A stretch of 51,601 nucleotides of DNA, from contig OMXL01000015.1 of the NCBI GenBank assembly GCA_900314985.1, positions 1 to 51,601 on the forward strand, read 5' to 3'. The stretch's first letter is position 1. The number at the start of each line of letters is the position of its first letter. The notes under the pieces are model-generated. The model was not told the DNA's origin. It saw only the letters and a program-made list of their open reading frames with translations, and made no database searches. Positions 8,410-15,989 of this stretch are shown in pieces. The translations under genes and the position numbers were made by a program. The stretch comes from an uncultured Prevotellaceae bacterium (GTDB lineage Bacteria > Bacteroidota > Bacteroidia > Bacteroidales > Bacteroidaceae).

Positions 8410-9681
8410 AAGAAAGGTCTGATAGCATTATCGCCCCTTGGGGTGTTCGTCATATTGTATTTAGTCACGAGCATCATCGCTCGTGACTTTTACAAAGTGC
8501 CTATCACCGTGGCTTTTATGGCGGCATCGATGTATGCCGTCGTCATGAGTGGTGGCACCACCCTGCGCGAGCGCATCGACATCTATAGTCGTGGCGCTGC
8601 CAAGGGACAGATGATGCTGATGATCTGGATATTCATACTGGCTGGCGCCTTTGCCCATACTGCGAAGATGATGGGAGCCATCGACGCCACCGTCAATCTG
8701 GCACTGACACTATTGCCAGGCAATATGCTGCTGGCAGGACTGTTCCTCGCAGCATGCTTTATCTCACTCAGCGTAGGAACCAGTGTAGGTACCATCGTTG
8801 CGCTGACACCTATCGCCGCTGGTGTGGCCCAACAGACGGGTACCAGCATACCCCTGATGACGGCCGTCGTGGTGGGTGGTTCATTCTTTGGCGACAACCT
8901 GTCGTTCATCTCTGATACCACCATCGTAGCCACCTCTACTCAGGGCTGTAAGTTGAGTGACAAGTTCCGCGTCAACTCCTTCATCGTGATACCTGCCGCA
9001 TTGGTCATTCTCGTGGTTTATCTCTTTATGGGTGCCAACATCCACTCACCACAACACATTCCCGACGTAGCATATCTGAAAGTGCTACCCTATCTGGTCG
9101 TACTGCTGACAGCCGTCTTAGGCATGAATGTAATGGCGGTGCTGTCAATAGGTATCATCCTGACAGGAATCATCGGCATCATCGACGGTTCGTTCGATGT
9201 CTATGGATGGATGGGCGCGATGGGCGACGGTATTGTGGGGATGGGTGAGCTTATCATCATCACGATGATGGCGGGTGGACTATTGGAAATCGTCAAACAT
9301 AATGGCGGCATCGACTTCATCATCCAGCGACTGACGCGTCATGTATCCACCAAGCGTGGTGCAGAGATGACAGTTGCCGGACTGGTATCGATTGTAGACC
9401 TCTGTACGGCCAACAATACCGTTGCCATCATTACGGTGGGAGGCATCGCCAAGCAGATAGCCGACCGCTTTGGCGTTGACAACCGCAAATGTGCCTCCAT
9501 TCTCGACACCTTCTCATGTGCCATACAAGGACTTATCCCCTACGGAGCACAACTGCTGATGGCAGCAGGTCTGGCTCAGCTGAACCCTATCAGCATCCTG
9601 CCCTATCTCTATTATCCCTTTGCCATCGGCATCGCTGCCATCCTCTCTATATTATTAAGGTATCCGAAACGCTACAGTTAA
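8407..9681 (+). CDS. Na+/H+ antiporter NhaC-family membrane transporter
   Basis: The 424-residue, strongly hydrophobic protein has about 10-11 membrane helices. Conserved stretches include SVGTSVGTIVALTPIAAGVA, GGSFFGDNLSFISDTTIVA (the NhaC hallmark with acidic residues inside the membrane) and CTANNTVAIITVGG. The family exchanges sodium for protons or organic acids. Its place directly behind uxaA suggests it supports uronate use, perhaps by carrying an organic anion or handling sodium. I chose ATG 8407 rather than the TTG two codons earlier. No substrate can be assigned. Confidence 0.8.
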   Translation: MKKGLIALSPLGVFVILYLVTSIIARDFYKVPITVAFMAASMYAVVMSGGTTLRERIDIYSRGAAKGQMMLMIWIFILAGAFAHTAKMMGAIDATVNLALTLLPGNMLLAGLFLAACFISLSVGTSVGTIVALTPIAAGVAQQTGTSIPLMTAVVVGGSFFGDNLSFISDTTIVATSTQGCKLSDKFRVNSFIVIPAALVILVVYLFMGANIHSPQHIPDVAYLKVLPYLVVLLTAVLGMNVMAVLSIGIILTGIIGIIDGSFDVYGWMGAMGDGIVGMGELIIITMMAGGLLEIVKHNGGIDFIIQRLTRHVSTKRGAEMTVAGLVSIVDLCTANNTVAIITVGGIAKQIADRFGVDNRKCASILDTFSCAIQGLIPYGAQLLMAAGLAQLNPISILPYLYYPFAIGIAAILSILLRYPKRYS

Positions 9682-9686
9682 CGACT

Positions 9687-10481
9687 ATGGACATCATTCA
9701 GCGCAACTTCCTACGACTGCTCCGCTGTGGAGCATTTGGCAAGACAGAGCCAATAGAACCTATGTCCCACTGGAAATGGAACAAGCTCTACCAGATATCT
9801 CAGATTCATGGTGTTACACCCTGGATTAGAAATGGCATCCGACGTTGTCAAGACGACTTCTTCCTACAGTTGACACCCTCGTTGCTCCAGCATTTCGAAG
9901 AAGATGTCACATCAACGAGAGAGGAACAGGGAGCAGAGGAGTTGACAAACCCCATGCTGAACCGTAAGCTACAACAGTTGGCTGAAGAGGCTGGTTCTGA
10001 AGACCCCACCTTCAACCTACTGCTACGACTTATCCATATCGCTCGCAACATAATGACCCAGGGCATCAGCCTCCGACAGCTCATCATGCTGGGTATCTAT
10101 CTGCGCACCACCAAGGATGCCATAGAATATGAGGTACTGAAGACATGGATACAACGGTTAGACATGGGACGCATGGTACATTTGGAAGGCTCACTGCTGA
10201 TGGAGCTGTTCCACTTTACCAACCGTGAGATACGTTTCACCGATGCATCAGTAAACAAGAGTACCCAACGAGCTGTTGACGATATCTTCCAATTGACCGA
10301 GAAGAATGCTGCCGACTGGTATTTTACGCAAGGCGAGAGCATCTTTGTACGTAGCAGCGATTCACGGGCTATGATGTGGCACGTCAAACAGTCGGCTCGC
10401 TATATGCACTACTATCCCGCAGAAGCGATTACCAATTTCATGAAAAACTTTGCGCACTCTATGTCGCACATCGAGGAGTAA
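9687..10481 (+). CDS. Conserved protein of unknown function (distantly like family-5 nucleotidyltransferases)
   Basis: This 264-residue soluble protein starts five bases after the antiporter stop, so it belongs to the same transcript. The N-terminus (FLRLLRCGAFG, then WNKLYQISQIHGVTPWI) recalls the start of uncharacterised nucleotidyltransferase-family proteins (PF14907-like), but I see no clear GS-DxD catalytic motif. The rest is mainly helical, with no signal peptide or membrane segment. The coding frame could extend upstream within the antiporter gene, but ATG 9687 gives the natural start. Function is unassigned; the nucleotidyltransferase link is weak. Confidence 0.6.
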   Translation: MDIIQRNFLRLLRCGAFGKTEPIEPMSHWKWNKLYQISQIHGVTPWIRNGIRRCQDDFFLQLTPSLLQHFEEDVTSTREEQGAEELTNPMLNRKLQQLAEEAGSEDPTFNLLLRLIHIARNIMTQGISLRQLIMLGIYLRTTKDAIEYEVLKTWIQRLDMGRMVHLEGSLLMELFHFTNREIRFTDASVNKSTQRAVDDIFQLTEKNAADWYFTQGESIFVRSSDSRAMMWHVKQSARYMHYYPAEAITNFMKNFAHSMSHIEE

Positions 10482-10489
10482 CGATAAAC

Positions 10490-10510
10490 ATTAAACTTAA
10501 AACTTAAAAC
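10490..10510. repeat. Heptad tandem repeat (TTAAAAC, three units)
   Basis: The units ATTAAAC, TTAAAAC and TTAAAAC occupy the 38-base gap between the preceding stop and the ATG at 10520. Confidence 0.75.
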
Positions 10511-10519
10511 TATACAACA

Positions 10520-10954
10520 ATGGGATTATTTGATCTATTCAAACGTGACCTCAGCAATGACCCTGACCTCACACGTCTACGCGATCTGATTATTATCAGC
10601 GCATCGGACAGCAACTACTCCATGGACGAGAACTCTATCATTCTCGACATCTGTAGAGAAGAAGGCATTGACATCGACAAGCTGCAGAAGTTGTTTAAGA
10701 TGGATCCAGAGAAAATCAAGGACAACTACCCCACCAGTCTCGTAGAGAAGAGCAAATACCTGCGTCGTCTGATTGAGGTGATGGCTACCGACAACGTGTG
10801 CCATTCTCAGGAGATTGAAGCGCTGAGAAGTATTGCACACCGAATGGGATTCTCCGACGAACAAACAGACGGAGAAATCAGAGACTACTGCAAGGGCCTT
10901 GGAAAGAAAGGCGAAGAAGTGTTGGCCTCCTACGAAGAGAACAAGAACAAGTAA
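10520..10954 (+). CDS. Small TerB-like helical protein
   Basis: This 144-residue acidic, all-helical protein has no signal peptide. The middle part (about 78-115: LRRLIEVMATDNVCHSQEIE then LRSIAHRMGFS) matches the look of TerB/DjlA-type domains, where paired helices carry acidic residues that may bind metal. The N-terminal MGLFDLFKR is a common start of such cytoplasmic proteins. It is the last gene of the lacI-uxaA run, and its stop codon abuts the stop codon of the convergent lysozyme gene with no spacer. Role unknown. Confidence 0.65.
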   Translation: MGLFDLFKRDLSNDPDLTRLRDLIIISASDSNYSMDENSIILDICREEGIDIDKLQKLFKMDPEKIKDNYPTSLVEKSKYLRRLIEVMATDNVCHSQEIEALRSIAHRMGFSDEQTDGEIRDYCKGLGKKGEEVLASYEENKNK

Positions 10955-11653
10955 TTAGTGGCGGAACCGTATCTCGCGCAGATTATGGTTCCCCATAAAA
11001 CGACTCTTGTCGACATAGCCGCTGATACCGGCTATGCTACCCTTACCCGTATATTGCCACATCGTAATTTCACGATCGTCGGCAACGACGGGCTCCTCAT
11101 CTGTATACATGGCAATCATGATTTTGTAGTCGTCAATCTTGCCCTGTAGGTGCTTATTATAGAAGTTGCGACCCGTATAGATGAGCGGTTTCTGCTGGTA
11201 GGCTTCCTCCACTAAATCAAGGAAGTAGAAGAGCGAGTCGCAGAACACGTCTGTCGACAAGCCACCCGTACTCTCCACATCAATCATGGGTATCAAGTCT
11301 TGTTCCTCAGGAATACACTGCGACTGGAAGTTACGTAACTGTCTCAGCTGGTCAGACTTAGGACGATAGAAATGGTAGCTGCCCACTTTCAAGCCCTGCT
11401 GATGAGCCATCCAGATGTTACGCTCGAAGGTAGCGTCAATGCGGTCACCACCCTCTGTCGCCTTCAGGTAGACATAAGCCATGTGGGTATTGTCGCCAAT
11501 GGTTTCCCAGAAGACATTACCTTGATAATGGCTGAGGTCAATGCCATGAATATGCGAGCAGGTATCCTCGCACTGTACATAATAGTCTTGAGCGCTCAGC
11601 GAGAGCGGACACAAGAGTAATAAAAAAAGAATATAGCGTGCTAAAAGCTTCAT
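10955..11653 (-). CDS. Secreted glycoside hydrolase family 25 lysozyme
   Basis: The 232-residue protein has a signal peptide (1-21, ending LSAQ), then the GH25 barrel with HGIDLSHYQG (D39), YLKATEGG (E67), GSYHFYRP and MIDVES (D125, E127, the expected catalytic pair). It should cut the muramic acid-glucosamine bond of peptidoglycan from the periplasm or outside. I chose the ATG at 11653, which gives a clean signal peptide; the frame is open 43 codons further upstream across the promoter. It is divergent from the C11 peptidase, with mirrored promoters between them. Confidence 0.9.
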   Translation of the reverse strand: MKLLARYILFLLLLCPLSLSAQDYYVQCEDTCSHIHGIDLSHYQGNVFWETIGDNTHMAYVYLKATEGGDRIDATFERNIWMAHQQGLKVGSYHFYRPKSDQLRQLRNFQSQCIPEEQDLIPMIDVESTGGLSTDVFCDSLFYFLDLVEEAYQQKPLIYTGRNFYNKHLQGKIDDYKIMIAMYTDEEPVVADDREITMWQYTGKGSIAGISGYVDKSRFMGNHNLREIRFRH

Positions 11654-11670
11654 TGTTTTCAAATTTCCTG

Positions 11671-11708
11671 CAAAGATAGCATTTTTTTGCCAATTATTTG
11701 TATCTTTG
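11671..11708. promoter_or_regulatory. Mirrored divergent -7 boxes for the lysozyme and C11 peptidase genes
   Basis: CAAAGATA (11671-11678, a minus-strand TATCTTTG) and TATCTTTG (11701-11708, plus strand) form an inverted pair 22 bases apart. The -33 TTG elements are not at the standard distance, and the two promoters probably interfere with each other. Confidence 0.55.
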
Positions 11709-11720
11709 CAAGCAAAAAGT

Positions 11721-12983
11721 ATGAATATGAAACATCTTTTGACGATTATAAGTCTTTTTATATTATTTACAGCCTGTTCCAAGGACGACGATAGCTATGA
11801 AGCGCCCCCTGAGCCTGCTCGACGTACTGTTATCGTCTATATGTCAGGAGATAACGACCTGACGAGTTACGTTCAGAGCGATCTCAGCGAGATGAAGACT
11901 GGTCGCAAGCAGGTAGCTTCTAATGAGAACCTTGTCGTCTATGTCGATAGACAGGCTGCAGACGAGAAGCCGTATATTGCCAGAATTACTGACAATGGCG
12001 AGATGGAAACACTGTATGAATACCCATCCGATTTCTATAGTTCAGATGCCGACAACTTTGCTGAAGTGCTGAGTCGTTGTCTCCAACTGTGTCCTGCTAC
12101 AGAAGACTATGGTCTGGTATTGTGGGGACATGCCAGCGGTAGCGTGATAGAAAAAGACTCTATAGATAATAGTAGCTATGGTTCACGCAGGGCTTACGGT
12201 GTAGACAACAAAAAGTGGCTCAATATTCCTTCCATGCGTCGTGCACTCCAATCGCTCCCTATCAAGTGGAAATTCATCTTCAGCGACTGCTGTAACATGC
12301 AGAACATAGAGACTGCCTACGAGTTGAAGGACGTAGCAGAATACCTGATTGGTTCACCTGCAGAGATTACAGGATACGGAGCACCTTACAACACGGTCGT
12401 TCCCGCTTTGTTTATCCATGATGATACACAGATGTATAAGAGCGTCTGCAACAACTATCATGATCAGGTTGATGCCATGGGTGGCCATCTGCCTATCTCA
12501 GTCATCAAGACCAGTCAGATAAATGCTTTGGCACAAGCAACACGTCAGGTATTACCTACTGTTGCTGCTGCAGTTCCCAAGGATGACTTCGGACAGGGAC
12601 ACATCTATTATTTTGGCGTAGTAAAATTCGATGCATGGACAGGACACACCTATCTGCCAAACGAGAAAAACTTCTACGACATGAACGACATCATCCGCTG
12701 GGGATTATCCGAAGACCCTACGGCCTACCAGACATGGCACAGCATCTTTGACCAAACAGTGGTCTATAGCAGGATGAGCACTTACTGGCATGCCAACTAT
12801 CTAGAGTCTCGAGGCGGTAATAAAGCATTTAAAGACTTCACGGTAACTCAAGAAACCTTTGGAGGTGTCAGCATGTTTTTCCCACAGACAAAACACGACA
12901 ACAGTCCATACTACAAGCACAACGAGCTCATCAAGCAGATGGGCTGGTACTATGCTGTGGGCTGGTCGTCAGTGGGTTGGTGA
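11721..12983 (+). CDS. Clostripain-family (C11) cysteine peptidase, lipoprotein
   Basis: The 420-residue protein has a lipoprotein signal ending FTAC (lipid cysteine near residue 19), followed by an acidic linker. The peptidase then begins at RRTVIVYMSGDNDL. The catalytic dyad is visible as H137 in LWGHASG and a cysteine in FSDCCNM (C191 most likely). C11 enzymes cut after basic residues and are usually surface or periplasmic in Bacteroidales. A second ATG two codons later is equally plausible. The C-terminal region (about 300-415) contains aromatic-rich segments typical of the family. It has its own promoter and a convergent neighbour, gldE. Confidence 0.88.
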   Translation: MNMKHLLTIISLFILFTACSKDDDSYEAPPEPARRTVIVYMSGDNDLTSYVQSDLSEMKTGRKQVASNENLVVYVDRQAADEKPYIARITDNGEMETLYEYPSDFYSSDADNFAEVLSRCLQLCPATEDYGLVLWGHASGSVIEKDSIDNSSYGSRRAYGVDNKKWLNIPSMRRALQSLPIKWKFIFSDCCNMQNIETAYELKDVAEYLIGSPAEITGYGAPYNTVVPALFIHDDTQMYKSVCNNYHDQVDAMGGHLPISVIKTSQINALAQATRQVLPTVAAAVPKDDFGQGHIYYFGVVKFDAWTGHTYLPNEKNFYDMNDIIRWGLSEDPTAYQTWHSIFDQTVVYSRMSTYWHANYLESRGGNKAFKDFTVTQETFGGVSMFFPQTKHDNSPYYKHNELIKQMGWYYAVGWSSVGW

Positions 12984-13035
12984 ACAATAACCTTGAAACT
13001 TCTTCTCGAGCTTGTTCACGCTCAGCAGCAACAAA

Positions 13036-14352
13036 CTATTGTTGCTGCGTTCGCTTAATCACGACCTTGATTTTTGAGATACGACGTTCCTCCATCTCCA
13101 TCACTTCAAACGTAAAGTTCTGGTATTCCAGCTTCTCATGAAGTTTGGGGAACTCACCCTTGATTTCAAGCAACAGACCTGCCAATGAATCGGCATCGCC
13201 CTCAATATCCTCAAAGGTTTCGTCATCAAGTTCCAGAATCTTATAGAAGTCAGCTAACAGCGTCTTTCCCTCAAAGATATAGGTGTTCGAGTTGATGCGC
13301 TGATAGTTCTTCTCATCCTCATCGTACTCGTCGTTAATCTCGCCAACGATTTCTTCCAGCACATCCTCTAACGTCACAATACCACTGGTGCCACCAAACT
13401 CATCGACAACGATGGCGATATGCACCTTGTTCTCCTGGAACTCACGCAGCAAATCGTCAATCTTCTTCGTCTCTGGCACAAAGTATGGTGGACGAATCAG
13501 CGACTGCCAACGGAAGGCGGGCCCTTTAGACAGATGAGGTAGTAAGTCCTTGATATACAAGATGCCACGAATATTATCACTATTGTCCTGATAAACAGGA
13601 ATACGCGAATAGTTGTTCTCAACAATGCACTGCAACACCTCCTGATAGGTGGACTTAAAGTCCAGGTCAACGACATCCTGACGCGAGGTCATAATCTCCT
13701 TAGCAGTCTCGTCACCAAAGCGGACAATACCCTCCAAGATGCGTTGTTCATCTTTGATATCCTCCTTGTCAGTCAACTCCAGTGCCTGTTCCAAATCATC
13801 CACGCTCAGCACATGATTTTCCTTCAGCACTACTTTATCAGCCAGTCGACCGGAACTCATCACAATACTAGCAAAAGGATAGAATAGTTTTCTGCATAAC
13901 AGAATGCCATTCACGGCACCACGACAGAAACGTAGCGGTTGCTGACCAGCATATACCTTAGGCATAATCTCGCCAAATAGCAACAGCAGGAAGGTCAGCA
14001 ATACGGTGATGCAGAAAAATTCCAACCACAGGGCATGAAACTTCACCGTATGGTCGAAGAAATAACCAAACAGCATGATAATGGTTACGTTCACCAGATT
14101 GTTGGCAATCAAGATGGTTGCCAGTGTACGTTCTGATTCTTCACGCAACTGTTTGATACGTTTATCTTCCTCACTCTTCTCTTCGTCCAACTCATTCAGG
14201 TCAGCAGGTGACAACGAGAAGAAAGCAATCTCAGAGCCCGAAGCAAAGCCAGAGACAAATAACAATGCACACGCCAGCACGCCGGCAATAATAGCACCCG
14301 TTGATGGTGTCAACAGGGTTACTTCATTTAATATATCTAGAAAATAATCCAT
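13036..14352 (-). CDS. gldE: GldE-like CNNM/CorC-HlyC family membrane protein
   Basis: The 438-residue protein has an N-terminal DUF21 membrane domain (helices about 17-40, 88-112, 120-150, with GEIMPKVYA), two CBS domains (about 205-325, with TSRQDVVDLD and VDEFGGTSGIVTLEDVLEEIVGEI split across them) and a C-terminal CorC/HlyC domain. Such proteins are linked to Mg2+/Co2+ transport. The ssb-gldE order is the conserved Bacteroidetes arrangement that earned the name, although this does not imply gliding here, and gldD does not follow. The start is three bases beyond the ssb stop. The last codons (three Gln) form one arm of a 10-base palindrome at 13025-13048. Confidence 0.88.
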   Translation of the reverse strand: MDYFLDILNEVTLLTPSTGAIIAGVLACALLFVSGFASGSEIAFFSLSPADLNELDEEKSEEDKRIKQLREESERTLATILIANNLVNVTIIMLFGYFFDHTVKFHALWLEFFCITVLLTFLLLLFGEIMPKVYAGQQPLRFCRGAVNGILLCRKLFYPFASIVMSSGRLADKVVLKENHVLSVDDLEQALELTDKEDIKDEQRILEGIVRFGDETAKEIMTSRQDVVDLDFKSTYQEVLQCIVENNYSRIPVYQDNSDNIRGILYIKDLLPHLSKGPAFRWQSLIRPPYFVPETKKIDDLLREFQENKVHIAIVVDEFGGTSGIVTLEDVLEEIVGEINDEYDEDEKNYQRINSNTYIFEGKTLLADFYKILELDDETFEDIEGDADSLAGLLLEIKGEFPKLHEKLEYQNFTFEVMEMEERRISKIKVVIKRTQQQ

Positions 14353-14355
14353 GAA

Positions 14356-14727
14356 TTACACATTGGCAGAACCAGCTGGTTCCGTAGCGGTAGCAACCGA
14401 TTTCGGAGACAGCAGTTCCATATTGTCTGCCCATATCTCTGTGGCATTATGACGCTGACCCTGCTTATCATCCCACGTGGTATAGCGGATGCGCCCCTCA
14501 ATATACAGCTTGTCGCCCTTATGAACATACTTCTCCACAATCTCGGCCAGCTTGCGCCAAAGCAATACGGTATGCCAGTCAGTACGATCTGGAACCTGAG
14601 TTCCATTTGGAAGCGTATAGCCACGTTCAGTTGTAGCCAGACGCACACGGGCAACAGCTACACCCTGATCAACGTAACGGATTTCAGGATCTACACCCAC
14701 ATTACCAATCAACATTACCTTATTCAT
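14356..14727 (-). CDS. ssb: Single-stranded DNA-binding protein
   Basis: The 123-residue OB-fold protein starts MNKVMLIGNVGVDPEIRY. It has the SSB features VARVRLATTERGY, TDWHTVLLWRKLAEIVEKYVHKG split over 69-91, and KLYIEGRIRYTTWDDKQGQ. It coats single-stranded DNA during replication and repair. The C-terminal tail is short and lacks the acidic DDxPF tip that most bacterial SSBs use to recruit partners, ending instead in Ala-Asn-Val. It is coupled to gldE three bases downstream. A heptad repeat lies directly in front of its start. Confidence 0.95.
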   Translation of the reverse strand: MNKVMLIGNVGVDPEIRYVDQGVAVARVRLATTERGYTLPNGTQVPDRTDWHTVLLWRKLAEIVEKYVHKGDKLYIEGRIRYTTWDDKQGQRHNATEIWADNMELLSPKSVATATEPAGSANV

Positions 14728-14790
14728 AATGCTTAATGCTTAATTCTTAATGCTTAATTAGGCTGCGCACCAACGTTCAACGTAAACGTT
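14728..14790. repeat. Two adjacent heptad repeats between ssb and the upstream gene
   Basis: AATGCTT-type units occur four times at 14728-14755, immediately upstream of the ssb start codon. CAACGTT-type units occur at 14771-14790, up to the stop of the next gene. Two different heptad families therefore share one 61-base gap. Confidence 0.85.
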
Positions 14791-15325
14791 ACTTACAGAG
14801 ACCAAGGAATTGGAACTTGAAGTTCTTACCCTTAGCAGAGGGGAACTGGCTACGACGATCGACACGCTCAGCCAGATGCTCTACAATACGATTGTAGCAA
14901 TCCATACCTGATGCAGCTTTCACACGGGCCACAAAGGTAGTGTCGCGATATTGGAACTTACCAGTGCCTGGAACCTGCTGTACACGCTTGAAGAAGATGG
15001 TACCCTCGTACCAGCCATAGCGGGGCTCGTTGAGCGACATCAGCACGGGAGCAGACTTTGCTGCCTGTCCCTCAGCAGGACGCACAGCCTTCTTCTCCTT
15101 GAAGTCCTGCATGGTTGAGGCTTCCGTCTTGATAATAATAAAGTAAACGCGTGGACGAATCTTATAGCGCTTGGGATAATAGACATCACTGGCTACATAG
15201 TCGCGGATATCTTTCTCCAAAACGGGGTTCATGTCAATATCATCGATAGCAGATAAAAAGGCGATAGCTTCATCAGCACTATTTACCAACACTTCACTGT
15301 CGAAATAACGAAGATATAAATTCAT
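14789..15325 (-). CDS. Conserved protein of unknown function behind the tRNA cluster
   Basis: This 178-residue soluble protein has mixed charge and no signal peptide or membrane segment. Notable stretches are MNLYLRYFDSEVLV, YKIRPRVYFIIIKT and a C-terminal basic segment FPSAKGKNFKFQFLGLCK. I do not recognise a catalytic motif. The ATG at 15325 is preferred over one seven codons upstream because the following residues look like the true start. It lies 39 bases downstream of the last tRNA-Gly, in the same direction, so it may be cotranscribed with the tRNAs. Confidence 0.6.
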   Translation of the reverse strand: MNLYLRYFDSEVLVNSADEAIAFLSAIDDIDMNPVLEKDIRDYVASDVYYPKRYKIRPRVYFIIIKTEASTMQDFKEKKAVRPAEGQAAKSAPVLMSLNEPRYGWYEGTIFFKRVQQVPGTGKFQYRDTTFVARVKAASGMDCYNRIVEHLAERVDRRSQFPSAKGKNFKFQFLGLCK

Positions 15326-15364
15326 TGAGTTTTGTTTGTTTTTCAAAATAAAAAATCAAAGAAG

Positions 15365-15437
15365 AGCGGAAAACGGGACTCGGACCCGCGACCCCAACCT
15401 TGGCAAGGTTGTGCTCTACCAACTGAGCTATTTCCGC
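15365..15437 (-). tRNA. tRNA-Gly (GCC)
   Basis: The 73-nt cloverleaf has acceptor GCGGAAA/TTTCCGC, D-arm AGCTCAGTTGGTAGAGC and anticodon loop TTGCCAA (GCC). The T-arm carries GGGTCCGAGTCCC. The discriminator is U, and CCA is not encoded. It is identical in sequence to the copy at 15780-15852. Confidence 0.95.
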
Positions 15438-15439
15438 AA

Positions 15440-15512
15440 AATATTTCCTTGCCAAGGTTGGCACCTTAATTCTTGGGGCAAGGTTGTGCTCAAACAACTG
15501 AGCTATCTTACT
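15440..15512 (-). pseudogene. Broken tRNA-Gly copy
   Basis: On the minus strand the 5' half matches tRNA-Gly (AGATAGCTCAGTTG, then GAGCACAACCTTGCC) with the D-arm intact. The 3' half is replaced: there is no T-arm GTTCGA-like loop and no matching acceptor strand, only a segment that repeats the anticodon-arm motif (CCAACCTTGGCAAGG). It sits between the intact tRNA-Gly and tRNA-Leu(GAG) and is best explained as a decayed or recombined duplicate. Confidence 0.75.
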
Positions 15513-15524
15513 AACTAAAACTGA

Positions 15525-15611
15525 TGGTGAAGAGGAGGAGACTCGAACTCCCACGTCGCAATTGACACTACCCCCTCAAAGTAGCGCGTCTACCAATTCC
15601 GCCACCTCTCC
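15525..15611 (-). tRNA. tRNA-Leu (GAG)
   Basis: An 87-nt class II tRNA with acceptor GGAGAGG/CCTCTTC, anticodon loop TTGAGGG (GAG), a long variable arm and a T-arm with GAGTTCGAGTCTC. It ends ACCA, so the 3' CCA is encoded, unlike the other tRNAs here. Confidence 0.93.
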
Positions 15612-15647
15612 ATCAAGTTTGTTGGATAACGTGTGAAGAAAAAAGAG

Positions 15648-15729
15648 TGCCCAGAACAGGACTCGAACCTGCACGCCTCGCGGCACACGCACCTGAAACG
15701 TGCGCGTCTACCAATTCCGCCACCTGGGC
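15648..15729 (-). tRNA. tRNA-Leu (CAG)
   Basis: An 82-nt class II tRNA with acceptor GCCCAGG/TCTGGGC, anticodon stem CACGT/GCGTG and loop TTCAGGT (anticodon CAG). It has a long variable arm and a T-arm AGGTTCGAGTCCT. CCA is not encoded. Confidence 0.92.
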
Positions 15730-15779
15730 ATTATTCATTACAAGCCTACTCGTAATGCTCTTTTTTGTTCAACATGTTG

Positions 15780-15852
15780 AGCGGAAAACGGGACTCGGAC
15801 CCGCGACCCCAACCTTGGCAAGGTTGTGCTCTACCAACTGAGCTATTTCCGC
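15780..15852 (-). tRNA. tRNA-Gly (GCC), second copy
   Basis: The sequence is identical to the tRNA at 15365-15437 over the full 73 nt. It is the first gene of the cluster after the promoter. Confidence 0.95.
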
Positions 15853-15894
15853 ATTTTCATCCTGTTTGGAAGGCATCTCTCTCGATTGCGGATG

Positions 15895-15924
15895 CAAAGG
15901 TACAACATTTTTCCGAACTGCCAA
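15895..15924 (-). promoter_or_regulatory. Promoter of the tRNA operon
   Basis: On the minus strand TTG (15924-15922), 19 bases, TACCTTTG (15902-15895) is a perfect consensus about 40 bases before the first tRNA-Gly. No other promoter is seen inside the cluster. Confidence 0.85.
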
Positions 15925-15989
15925 AACTTTTTAGGCGTTTTTTTCAAAAAAACATCGTTTTATTTCATTTGCTGCCCAGTCGGAACCAC

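Noticed and set aside
13025-13048. Terminator at the gldE end
   Set aside because: The 10-base palindrome is real but partly encodes the Gln tail of gldE and has no T-run on either side, so I did not call a terminator.
15440-15512. A third functional tRNA-Gly
   Set aside because: The T-arm and matching 3' acceptor strand are missing.
15294-15554. Open frame of 86 codons across the tRNA region
   Set aside because: It is translated from tRNA-Gly and the tRNA remnant, so it is not a protein gene.
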